DNA from: Rhodobacter sp.
GTDB taxonomy: Bacteria > Pseudomonadota > Alphaproteobacteria > Rhodobacterales > Rhodobacteraceae
NCBI GenBank assembly: GCA_022824145.1
Contig: JAJEAY010000194.1
Span: forward strand, 1-64,000
Direction of reading: 5' to 3'
DNA length: 64,000 nucleotides
A program made the position numbers and the translations under genes. Below, one piece after another: positions 36,698-45,111 of the stretch (positions are counted from its first letter, which is position 1; the number at the start of each line of letters is the position of its first letter). A model generated the notes under the pieces. It saw only the letters and a program-made list of their open reading frames with translations. It did not search any database and had not been told where the DNA came from.

Positions 36698-37680
36698 TGC
36701 GTTTTCTCCCCTACAAATTCGCTGCACATGAAACGTTTGCCGACGATCCCGGCAATCGTGTTCCGCACTTCGCCGACGGTATCTGCGCCGCAATCGTTTA
36801 GGCAACCAGAAAACTCACTCAAGTTCCATAGCAGGCGTTGTGCGCTCGTATGGTGAAACGTGCCGTAACGTCCGTGCTTTAGCAAGGCCCGATAGGATTC
36901 GACTCCATTGACGTGCGCTTGGCCTCTGCCAAACTCGTTAACGGAATGGTCGAACGTCTCATTTCGGTAGAGCAAGCCGGAATTGATGGCAGTATCGTCC
37001 GTGTAAACTGTGCCACCAGAGTCTGTGTGCTCGGCAAAAAAGCCTTGCAAGGTGGGTTTGGCGACATCCCCGCTAACACGGGCAAATACCTGATAGCCGT
37101 TCCGACCCTGGACGCTAACAGCCCCGGCTTTGCCTACCTGCCCGCGACCGGCACCCATTTTTTTTCAATGCATTGCGTTTGGATTTGGACAGATTCCTGT
37201 GCTTGTCGCTGGATTCGTCCACCTCAATCGATCTAACAAAAAATCCTTGATCCCAGCTAAGCGCCTCGCAGAGTCTGCGCACCATTAACCAAGCTGGATT
37301 TTGGGTGATCTTCGAGTCGCAGTGCAACTTCATGCTTCAGAAACCATTCGTATTCGTAGCGTTCAGACAAATGGCGATTGCCCTTTTGTGCAGCGGTATT
37401 CTCGACGCTTTCATTGGCGATCCGTAGCGCGTAGAGAAGAACCTTCGCAATCCCGTCAACGGAACGACAACGGATTCCAGTTGGCCTTTCGTATCTTGTT
37501 ATGACTTCCGCGATGTAGGCAGGGCCTTTCGTCGCCAGGCGCCAACGAATATCCTCGAACCATTTCGAGGTTGATTCGTTGCCTGGAAATGTGTTGTACG
37601 GTTCGATGAAGCTGATGCCTGCGCTGCACGATTCTCCCGTTTCTCTTGCTACCGCGAATCTCCTTTCGATTCAACATAAT
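36685..37680 (-). pseudogene. IS1595-family transposase remnant (ISXO2-like)
   Basis: Decayed transposase read in pieces. ISFIEPYNTFPGNESTSKW is the N-terminus; MKLHCDSKITQNPAWLMVRR and LSWDQGFFVRSIEVDES follow in other frames; then TLQGFFAEHTDSGGTVYTDD, FDHSVNEFGRGQAHVNGVES and LLKHGRYGTFHHTSAQRL. This is the order of the IS1595 DDE domain (D...D...N/E with NG(I/V)ES). Several frameshifts and no zinc-ribbon part remain. The frame ends at 36685, past the start of the DNA methyltransferase, so the IS right end has been lost. Confidence 0.88.
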
Positions 37681-37996
37681 GGCTCGGATATGGTTAGCAA
37701 AGCACATAATTCCCGTTGAGAACCATCGTGATTTCCATAAGATGCAGCCCTGCAAAAAAGGCAGAAATCCTCATGAAGACTGTTCTGGTTTCCGTCGGCT
37801 ATGCATGGTATCCTCCATCACCGTCACGGCGCTCAGATCCTGCAGCACCACCATCGCCGTGAACCCTCTGGAGATGCGGCACAACCGTTCCAAGATCGGA
37901 TCCACGCCGGATTCCGTTGCGGCTGCGCTTGCTGTTTGGGTGACGTTTCCAAGCGTCCTTCTTGACCTCAAGACCCCATTAAGTGTCTATGCTGTC
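37681..37996. other. Gene-free stretch upstream of the GntR gene
   Basis: 316 bases. The GntR frame is open back to 37646 but that part has no family resemblance. No operator copy of TTGGGATCCCAA is seen here. Confidence 0.45.
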
Positions 37997-38767
37997 ATGG
38001 AATCAATCGATACGGAACTTGCGGCCCGAATCCGGCAGGACATTTTGCTGGGGTCATATTCGGAAGGAGAACGGCTGTCGGAAGCACAGTTGTGTGAAAC
38101 CCACGATGTGTCACGGACCCCGATCAGATTGGCGTTGCGTCTATTGGAGAGGGAAGGTGTTATTCGACGCCGCAAAGGCCGCGGATACATGGTTCAAAGT
38201 CCGACCGTAGAAGACATTGTTCAAGCGGTTGAAGTCCGCGGGCACTTGGAGAGCCTTGCCGCACGCCTCATGGCGCAAGAATCAAATCGACTGAACTATC
38301 TGCCAAAGATGCAACGAGCTATGGAAAAGCTAGACGCGTCAATCAACGAACTTACCCGGATTGGCCGACTCAACGATTACGTCACGCGGCAAGCTCAAAC
38401 CGCCAACAAGGAATTCCATTCCACGATTCTTGCATCATGCGGGAACGACTACGTAAACTACACCTGCCAACAAATCAGTCATCTGCCGATGCTTGCCGTC
38501 GGATCCATGGTTTTCGACCGATCAGTCGATGACACACCAGATCAATTTGAACGGGGCATTTTCCGCCTACGCCTTGGCAATGCGCAGCACCAGGTAATCT
38601 GCGAGGCGATTGAAGACGGTGATCCGGTTCGCGCCGAAGGAATGATGCGAGAACATTCACACACGATGATCGAATACATTCAGACGTTCGAAAAACGTGA
38701 CAAAAGCCTAACAGTGGCGGACCTAGTTGCATTTTCCGGAGCCGATTCGCTGCCGCCAACTGCCTGA
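37997..38767 (+). CDS. GntR/FCD family transcriptional regulator
   Basis: 256 residues. Winged helix near residues 5-72: ELAARIRQDILLGSYSEGER, LSEAQLCETHDVSRTPIRLA, then IRRRKGRGYMVQ. The FCD effector domain follows (VRGHLESLAARLMAQ; NKEFHSTILASCGND; AMEKLDASINEL). ATG 37997 is chosen because the family N-terminus begins there; ribosome site is poor. It is on the far side of the restriction-modification genes from the TRAP operon, whose GGGATCCC palindromes are the type this family binds. Confidence 0.9.
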   Translation: MESIDTELAARIRQDILLGSYSEGERLSEAQLCETHDVSRTPIRLALRLLEREGVIRRRKGRGYMVQSPTVEDIVQAVEVRGHLESLAARLMAQESNRLNYLPKMQRAMEKLDASINELTRIGRLNDYVTRQAQTANKEFHSTILASCGNDYVNYTCQQISHLPMLAVGSMVFDRSVDDTPDQFERGIFRLRLGNAQHQVICEAIEDGDPVRAEGMMREHSHTMIEYIQTFEKRDKSLTVADLVAFSGADSLPPTA

Positions 38768-38952
38768 CTGTTCAGCACCGGTCATCGGTCGCCGATCTAC
38801 GCTCGGGCAAACTCCCGGCGTTCCTGCCATTGGCGCAATCCCATTCCCCCATTCCAAACAATGTTATACGCTCTGAACTGAATTCGCGCTGATTTCGGCC
38901 CCGATTCGCCAGCCGCGGTGAAGCCGGGCGGCAGGGAAAGGCGTACATCCCC

Positions 38953-40029
38953 CTATCCGACCATCCGGTACCGGTCATGGGTGATCACCCTAGAACTGTC
39001 GGTCACAGAATCCGCGATCGCCTCCCGTTTCCGGGGAAGGGAATCGCCCCCCAAAAAACCGGAGGTTGCCTCGGTGAACTGGCGGAAGTTCGCATGGAAT
39101 CGGTTGAGCAGCGGTTGGCGGTGCATGGCGCCCCACAGCCGCTCGACAGGATTGAAATGCGGGGCGCAAGGCTGCAGGAAATGCGGCCTGATGCGGCACT
39201 GCGACCACCCCAGGAACGGCTTGAGAGCCTCCGCGTGGTAGCACCGGGCGCTGTCGCGGAAATCGCGGACCACCCGGCTGCCGCCGTATTCCCGCTCCAG
39301 TCTGCCTAGCAGCCTCAAGGCGATTCCGACATCAATGCGTTCGCCCTCCACCCTTCGCCGACCTGCATCGTATCCTTCATCCTCTCCAAGTCCAGCGCTC
39401 GGTGCAGCTCCGACCTCTGCCCGCCAGCCGAGGTTCCGGCGGCGGCCTTTCGGCGCGAACGAACCAGTCGTGGGCGGGCCGATTCCGGTATTCCGGATGG
39501 ACGGCATCCGCGAAGATCAGAGTCGCGTCCGGATACATGTCCCGCATAAGCCGCTCGTATTTCCGGATGAAGACCTGGCACCCCTCCGCGTCCCCCTGCC
39601 GGAGAAGCGGCCTAGGCATCGCGTACCGGAACCCCAGCCAGTGCGTGAGCCTGATGGCGCCCTCGCGGCATTCGGAGCCGCGGGGCCTCAGTATTGTGGC
39701 TCGGACCTCGTTGGTTTCGCGTAGTGGGCTGTCCCGCAAAACTGCCTTGAGCACGGTTTCCCGGTCCCGCGTCAGCTCTCTCTCCCGCTGCCGACAGTCC
39801 GCGGGATCCACCTGGGACAAGCCCAGTCCGCCGGAACTCCCGCTGCCAGCCGGGCACCGTGTTGGAATTCAGATGAAGGAAACCGCAAATCGCCCGGACG
39901 CTCTTCCAGTTGGCGGGCGCGACGAAGGCGTTCCCCACTGCACCTTCAGCGCCTCAATTTTTTCCCGCGCATGGCATTCAGGAGCACACTGCGCTCTTCG
40001 GAGATCAGAATGCTGTCAGCCCCCGACAT
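38953..40029 (-). pseudogene. IS630-family transposase remnant
   Basis: ATG 40029 opens MSGADSILISEERSVLLNAM then shifts at an AAAAAA run near 39960. Later frames give SNTVPGWQREFRR, then FIRKYERLMRDMYPDATLIF and ADAVHPEYRNRPAHDWF, and finally HFLQPCAPHFNPVERLWGAM. The last block with its terminal DDE glutamate (NPVERLW) and the ADAVHPEY block are IS630 family hallmarks. Several frame changes show decay. Target TA dinucleotides and inverted ends were not resolved. Confidence 0.88.
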
Positions 40030-40184
40030 GCAATCCCTCGTTTTTCTCCTCTTCCGAACCTATTGACTAGGCCGCAAATCATGTCAAGACGGTAAGGGCG
40101 AATTCATGACTCGGAGCATAACAGAGCGAGGCAACGGAGAATGGTCTATAGCGATGCAATTTTCAGGAATGGGGAAGCGTCCAA

Positions 40185-40979
40185 ATGAAGCCATTCATCA
40201 AGTGGGCTGGGGGTAAACGCTGGCTAACAGCGAATGGATCCTTGAGGGTTCCAGAGTTCGACGGAAGATACTTTGAACCATTCCTAGGCGGCGGTGCGAT
40301 GTTCTTTCATCTAAAACCTACCGAGGCCGTTCTGGCGGACATCAACCACCGCCTGATCGAGACCTACACTGTCATTCGTGACGACTGGCAGAAGGTGACA
40401 AGGGAACTGAAGCGCATGCAGCGTCTTCACTCAGTGAAGTTCTACTACGAAGAGCGGAGTCGACGTCGTCGATCACCTCACACTCGGGCCGCCCAGTTCC
40501 TATACCTGAACAGGACATGCTTCAACGGCCTTTACCGTGAAAACCTAAACGGTGAGTTCAATGTTCCGATCGGTGCCAAGGACCGTGTCATCTTCGAAGG
40601 TGAGGATTTCAGTGAGATCAGCAAGGTGCTCGCAACTGCGGACATCTATCCCAGCGACTTCGAGGAAGTGATTGACAAGGCTGGTGCAGGAGATTTCGTA
40701 TTTGCAGATCCGCCTTACACGACCGCCCACAATGTCAATGGCTTTGTGAAATACAATCAGCGGATATTTAGTTGGCAGGATCAGGTCAGGCTACGGGATG
40801 CCGTTGCTCGAGCATCAGAAAGAGGCGCAAAGGTTGTGTTGACCAACGCAGACCATGAGAGCATCCGCGAGCTCTATGGGAATCTGGCATCGTTTCAGAG
40901 AATGGCGCGCGCGTCAGTCATAGCTGGCGATGCATGTTTCCGTGGCGCGACCTCCGAGGGGCTGTATTTTGTTTGCTGA
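40185..40979 (+). CDS. dam: Dam-like adenine-N6 DNA methyltransferase (alpha class)
   Basis: 264 residues of the D12/Dam class. Motif X FIKWAGGK at 4-11, motif I EPFLGGGA at 31-38, the family FNGLYRENLNGEFNVPIG, and motif IV DPPY at 175-178. The alpha-class order and these blocks indicate GATC methylation like Dam/DpnII. It follows an IS630 remnant and is 16 bp from a membrane-protein gene that overlaps a DGQHR protein gene, so the three form an operon. As a house-keeping Dam is rare in alphaproteobacteria (CcrM is usual), an accessory role is more likely. Confidence 0.93.
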   Translation: MKPFIKWAGGKRWLTANGSLRVPEFDGRYFEPFLGGGAMFFHLKPTEAVLADINHRLIETYTVIRDDWQKVTRELKRMQRLHSVKFYYEERSRRRRSPHTRAAQFLYLNRTCFNGLYRENLNGEFNVPIGAKDRVIFEGEDFSEISKVLATADIYPSDFEEVIDKAGAGDFVFADPPYTTAHNVNGFVKYNQRIFSWQDQVRLRDAVARASERGAKVVLTNADHESIRELYGNLASFQRMARASVIAGDACFRGATSEGLYFVC

Positions 40980-40995
40980 GGTATCTGAATTGCGG

Positions 40996-41517
40996 ATGTG
41001 GGCAACTTTCTGCATCAGAAGTTTCCCAAAGGCAATTTTCAGGGTCTTGTTCGCTGTCATCTTTACGTTTGGACCGATCGCGCTTCTATCGATCCCCTGG
41101 ACCGACGGCGACCTCGGACCGAACGCAACCGGCTTCCGGGACTCGTTTGTTCAGCACTGGATCAATGGAGAAATTTTACTTCCCATACTTGGGGTGAGCG
41201 GTGCCGTACTTGGGACGCTCATTCTCAATCGATCCATGCTGCCAACCCTGATTACAGCGGTTCTGTGTCTCATCGCGATTTGCGTTGTTGCTGGATCCAC
41301 ATTCGCGATCTCTGAAAGTGATGGCTTCAGCTTGCCTTTGTCGGACTGGCTGATCCACGCGTCCTACTACTGCTACGCCGTCATGGCGTCAATCTGGGTT
41401 GTAGTCATTGCCTTCGATGGTACAATGGAGCCGCAGCTCAGAGACTCACGGGCGGCATCGGATAAGATAATACAGGACGCAAAGAAAATGCGTGGGGGTG
41501 GGGAGAACGACCGATGA
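40996..41517 (+). CDS. Membrane protein of the dam/DGQHR operon, unknown function
   Basis: About 173 residues with four predicted membrane segments: roughly AIFRVLFAVIFTFGPIALL, ILLPILGVSGAVLGTLIL, LITAVLCLIAICVVAGS and YYCYAVMASIWVVVIAF. A short charged cytoplasmic tail ends KKMRGGGENDR. The start is uncertain: a TTG at 40990 has GAGG eight bases upstream and is as plausible; ATG 40930 overlaps the end of dam. The stop overlaps the DGQHR start by four bases (ATGA). I do not recognise the family. Its position suggests an effector or anchor for the operon. Confidence 0.75.
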   Translation: MWATFCIRSFPKAIFRVLFAVIFTFGPIALLSIPWTDGDLGPNATGFRDSFVQHWINGEILLPILGVSGAVLGTLILNRSMLPTLITAVLCLIAICVVAGSTFAISESDGFSLPLSDWLIHASYYCYAVMASIWVVVIAFDGTMEPQLRDSRAASDKIIQDAKKMRGGGENDR

Positions 41518-42659
41518 CACCGCTTAGAGTCCTGAAAGTATCCCAGCCAATCGGAGAGTTCTACATCGGAGCGATCGACAGTGGAGTCCTGCTTCAAATC
41601 GCGAAAGCGGACGTTCGTCGCTTTTCCGAAGGAAAGCCCGGTCAGATCGACGGAATCCAGCGCGAACTGTCCAGATCCAGACTACGGGAATTGCGTCAAT
41701 ATGTGAATCTTGACTATGCCACTTTCCCGACTTCCGTCATTCTTGCAATAGATCACAGATGCGTTCAACTTAAAAAGATCGACGGATGCACCGGACTATA
41801 TGAGCTGAACGTCGTCGCACATCCGGGTAGCGACGATGAAGACGACCCAATGATTGGACTAGAATCGGCCGCGTTCGTGATCGATGGGCAACACCGCCTA
41901 GCGGGTTTGGAAGGCAGAGGCATTCAGGCAGACCCATTCGACGTCAACGTTTCGATATTCGTGGGAGCTGATTTAGCTGATCAGGCGGAGATTTTCTCAA
42001 GAGTCAATCTAGCCCAAACCAAGGTGAACAAGTCGCTAGCCTATGACCTTCTCGACTACGCGCGGGTCAAGAGCCCTTTCAAGGTTGCGCATGATTTAGT
42101 TGTGGCTCTAAACGCCGACAGTGATGGTCCATTCTACCAAAAGATCAAGAGGCTCGGAGTTCGTACGCCCGGAGTGGATGGCGAGACGCTCGCGCAGGCT
42201 ACAGTCGTCAATGGACTTCTCCGGCACTTGCCCACAAATCAGGAAAGAGAACGATCAAAGAGCCTGTTAGGCTTTTCCAGACGGCCGGAACCGAACGAGA
42301 GCTGGCGAAACAGAATTTTTGTCGATTTCTATCGGGACGACAATCTTGCCGCCATCTTTCTGGTTGTTTCGAACTACTTTCAGGCTGTGAAGAACAGGTG
42401 GCCGGACGCCTGGACTACTTCGCAGGAGGGGCTTATATTGTCGCGGACCACCGGTTTCAATGCCCACATACGGTTCCTGAAGGACGCGTACATGTCGGTG
42501 ACTGACTCTCCTAGGGTTGTGGAAACCAACGAATTCAAGAAAATTTTGGACCGAATATCGATTCAGGATTACGAGTTGACCAAAGACACGTATGTTCCCG
42601 GAAGCAGCGGTCAAGGGAAGCTCTATTGGGATTTGAAGGAGCAGGGACTTCAAGGTTGA
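41514..42659 (+). CDS. DGQHR-domain protein (DndB-related)
   Basis: 381 residues. The diagnostic D124-G-Q-H-R128 is in FVIDGQHRLAGLEG. Before it is the common block SRSRLRELRQYVNLDYATFP and after it VNVSIFVGADLADQAEIFSR, both usual in this family. DGQHR proteins include DndB of phosphorothioation clusters and DpdB of deazaguanine DNA modification, which bind DNA or nucleotides. None of the other Dnd or Dpd genes is present. The ATGA overlap with the membrane-protein gene and the Dam gene ahead make a three-gene unit. Confidence 0.88.
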   Translation: MTPLRVLKVSQPIGEFYIGAIDSGVLLQIAKADVRRFSEGKPGQIDGIQRELSRSRLRELRQYVNLDYATFPTSVILAIDHRCVQLKKIDGCTGLYELNVVAHPGSDDEDDPMIGLESAAFVIDGQHRLAGLEGRGIQADPFDVNVSIFVGADLADQAEIFSRVNLAQTKVNKSLAYDLLDYARVKSPFKVAHDLVVALNADSDGPFYQKIKRLGVRTPGVDGETLAQATVVNGLLRHLPTNQERERSKSLLGFSRRPEPNESWRNRIFVDFYRDDNLAAIFLVVSNYFQAVKNRWPDAWTTSQEGLILSRTTGFNAHIRFLKDAYMSVTDSPRVVETNEFKKILDRISIQDYELTKDTYVPGSSGQGKLYWDLKEQGLQG

Positions 42660-42832
42660 ACTTTGGGGTTGTCGCAATGTCCCAAAAATTCGACGCCACA
42701 AACTGGTCTTCTAGACCCTGCTGACAATCGAGTTGCGCTTCGGCGGATTGGAGCCCCAATGATCGTCAAATTGGCGATACAGGCGATTTCAGGCAACACG
42801 AGCAAGTGACAGAGTGAACGAAGACAGAACAG

Positions 42833-43483
42833 TGCTGACAGACGCAATGCGGCCGCGGATCAAGCACATGCAGCCCTGAAAGGTGACCGATCCCGGCGCA
42901 GCGGCAGAGGATAACCGGCTGGTTCTTGAGGCGGTGCTCTGCCAAAACCGAACGAGACCGCCCTAGCGCGACACTCTGGCGCGGTTCAGCAGATGCAGTA
43001 GTGTTTTCCAGCAGCTCCGCCGCCGGGCGCATGCGGGCGATTCGGTGCTTGATTGCAAGGTCCTGTCGGAGAGATTCGACCCTAGGCGCTGTGCGCCAAA
43101 GGAATGGCCGTTCTAGCTCACCGGAAAGCGGCGAGGAGCAGAAGGGAATCCACAGGTAAGTTCGTTTCTGGAGCGGTATGGGCATCGGAACTGAGCCGGT
43201 CGCGGACGCGTTCGGATATTTCGTGAGATTCTTGATCCTGCCCGGCCTTATGGCCCCGCAGAATGCCGGAGGTTCTCGAGAATATTCCGTTCGGGGCAAT
43301 GATCGGGGTCAGAGCCTCCGACGCGAACCACTTGCCTGCGAAAATTGACGGGCGCGGGGCCGCCGCGATGATTCCCCCGAAGCGGAACCGGATAGAGCCT
43401 AGGCGACGGCATGGTACAACATGAAGGATTTGAGCTTCGCAGCAGCGACACATATGGTGGCAGATGTAATTGCAGCCAAATAA
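42833..43483 (+). pseudogene. IS5-family transposase remnant
   Basis: Plus-strand frames give VLTDAMRPRIKHMQP, a stop, VTDPGAAAEDNRLVLEAVL, then LARFSR-type FGRW remains and, further on, GAMIGVRASDANHLPAKIDG, RGAAAMIPPKRNRIEP and finally MKDLSFAAATHMVADVIAAK before a TAA. This is the order of IS5/IS427-type transposases (LTDAQW...KPTDPG...DNRLFLEAVL and IPPK.NR...DKTD.SFAA...). Internal deletions and frameshifts are many. No terminal repeats resolved. Confidence 0.72.
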
Positions 43484-43811
43484 ATTTCAACAAACCCTAG
43501 CACCATCTGAGAACATTTGGCACAGTTCTATAATGCCAATGTCGTTGCGATAGTGTAGTCTGGGGCTATCTACTTCATGAATTTTGCCACCGACATCGGT
43601 TTTTGCGATCATGGCGAATGGAAGGATTTCTATCAAGTATCCGTACCGTTCCGAAGTGTAGCACAAGATGCTGGATCGCCATGATTCATGTCACCCATAT
43701 CACAAACTCTCAAACGCAACGCGGGGATCCACGATGACATCGGCAGCGCAGCTGGCTGCGGCGGAAAATGGCTGATCACCGGTGGGAACTCAGGAACCTA
43801 AGGCTGCCTGC
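43484..43811. other. Gene-free stretch
   Basis: 328 bases between the IS5 remnant and an SDR gene. Nothing recognised. Confidence 0.45.
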
Positions 43812-44615
43812 CTATTCCGGAGCCATGTCAAGATCCTCACCTGCGTCACCGCGGATCGAAAAGCCACCATCAACCACCAAAGTCGTGCCGGTGATGAACG
43901 CGGCGTCCTTTGATGCCAGAAAAACTGCCGTTCTGGCTATCTCTTCCGGCCTGCCCCAGCGACCGACCGGCGTCCGGTCGGCGATCGCAGACTGATCAAG
44001 GATGCCCGCCTCGGCCCGCTCCGCAAGAACATCAGTTAGGATATATCCCGGCGCAATGGCGTTCACCGTAATTCCAGCGCGCGCGGTCTCAAGCGCGAGT
44101 GCTTCTGTCACGCCGCGTATCGCCTTTTTTGCTGTCACATAGCCGATGCGGTAGGGCACGGCCACTACCGCATTCATCGAAGAGATGTTAATGATCCGAC
44201 CAAATGCCGCATGCCGCATTCCGGGAATGACCAGCCGAGACCAATTCAGCGCGCCGCCCACATGGATCGAGATCATTTCCTCAATGTGGGACGATGGGAG
44301 ATCTTCCAGCCGGCCCTTCCTGCGCACGAGAATGCCGGCATTGTTCACCAGCACCGTCGGAGCGCCAAGGGTCTCCCCTATCTTCCGATGAGCAGTCGCG
44401 CAGGCTTCGAGGTCGGTGACGTCCGCTACGAACCCGCATGTTTCGGCACCAGTGGCGTCCGCGACCTTCCTGGCAGCCCGTTCAGCGTCAGTTTCGGAGA
44501 GATCGACAATCGCGACGGAATGTCCAGCCGCACCCATTGCTTCTGCCACCGACAATCCAATCCCGCGTGCGGCACCGGTGACGACCGCTACGCCTTCTGG
44601 CATCATTCTGGCCAT
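43812..44615 (-). CDS. SDR family oxidoreductase
   Basis: 267 residues. Cofactor loop TGAARGIG, NNAG, serine in INISSMN and catalytic Y-V-T-A-K. The NAD-type acidic residue follows beta-2 (IVDLSE). C-terminal VVDGGFSIRGDAGEDLD. ATG 44615 has GGAGGG six bases upstream. It is divergent from the sulfatase gene and monocistronic as far as I see. Confidence 0.92.
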   Translation of the reverse strand: MARMMPEGVAVVTGAARGIGLSVAEAMGAAGHSVAIVDLSETDAERAARKVADATGAETCGFVADVTDLEACATAHRKIGETLGAPTVLVNNAGILVRRKGRLEDLPSSHIEEMISIHVGGALNWSRLVIPGMRHAAFGRIINISSMNAVVAVPYRIGYVTAKKAIRGVTEALALETARAGITVNAIAPGYILTDVLAERAEAGILDQSAIADRTPVGRWGRPEEIARTAVFLASKDAAFITGTTLVVDGGFSIRGDAGEDLDMAPE

Positions 44616-45111
44616 TCTAGCCCTCCAATACCCGACCTTCACTCAATAGCCTAATCTTCTGGCTTAAGGCATCATGACGAAGTGACAAGGGGATACTTAA
44701 GGTCGGAAAGTATCTGAAGGCGTTCCCATGTTCATTCGAGCGATGCTCCTGCCTCACAAGACCAGATGAACCGTCTTGAACGAAGGGCTGCCTTGATCTC
44801 CGGTGCCGCACGCGGAGTGGACGCCGCGGAGGCCGGACCCTGGTTGAAATGCTCTGCGACGAAGCGGTTTCACACGTTGCGGATTCCATCATCCTGGCTT
44901 GCTTGAGCGCAATGGGCACTACCAGAGCATTAGCTTACATATTGTCAGTAAGAGCGGTCCATGTATGTTCTTGAGATGAATGCGTGCATAGCGCAAAAGG
45001 GGTGCACAGGATCGACTTCAGCAGTCAAGCGCGTCAGGTCGCTTCCCAAGCAAAGCCGCCATTGCCGACTCAACGCGTCTTGCATGAAGCCCTAACAAAA
45101 GGAGCCCCCGC
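44616..45111. other. Divergent intergenic region with an SDR fragment
   Basis: 496 bases. Besides the decayed SDR start at 44766-44905, listed separately, no gene is seen. The sulfatase ribosome site ACAAAAGGAG is at the right end. Confidence 0.5.
44766..44905 (+). pseudogene. SDR N-terminal fragment
   Basis: ATG 44766 opens MNRLERRAALISGAARGVDA, the Rossmann start of an SDR in which the usual GIGxA has become GVDAA, after which the frame becomes meaningless and stops. About 45 codons remain. This is a relic of a copy related to the intact SDRs of this window. Confidence 0.55.

Noticed and set aside
38972..39309. Plus-strand frame in the IS630 remnant
   Set aside because: Antisense to the transposase remnant.
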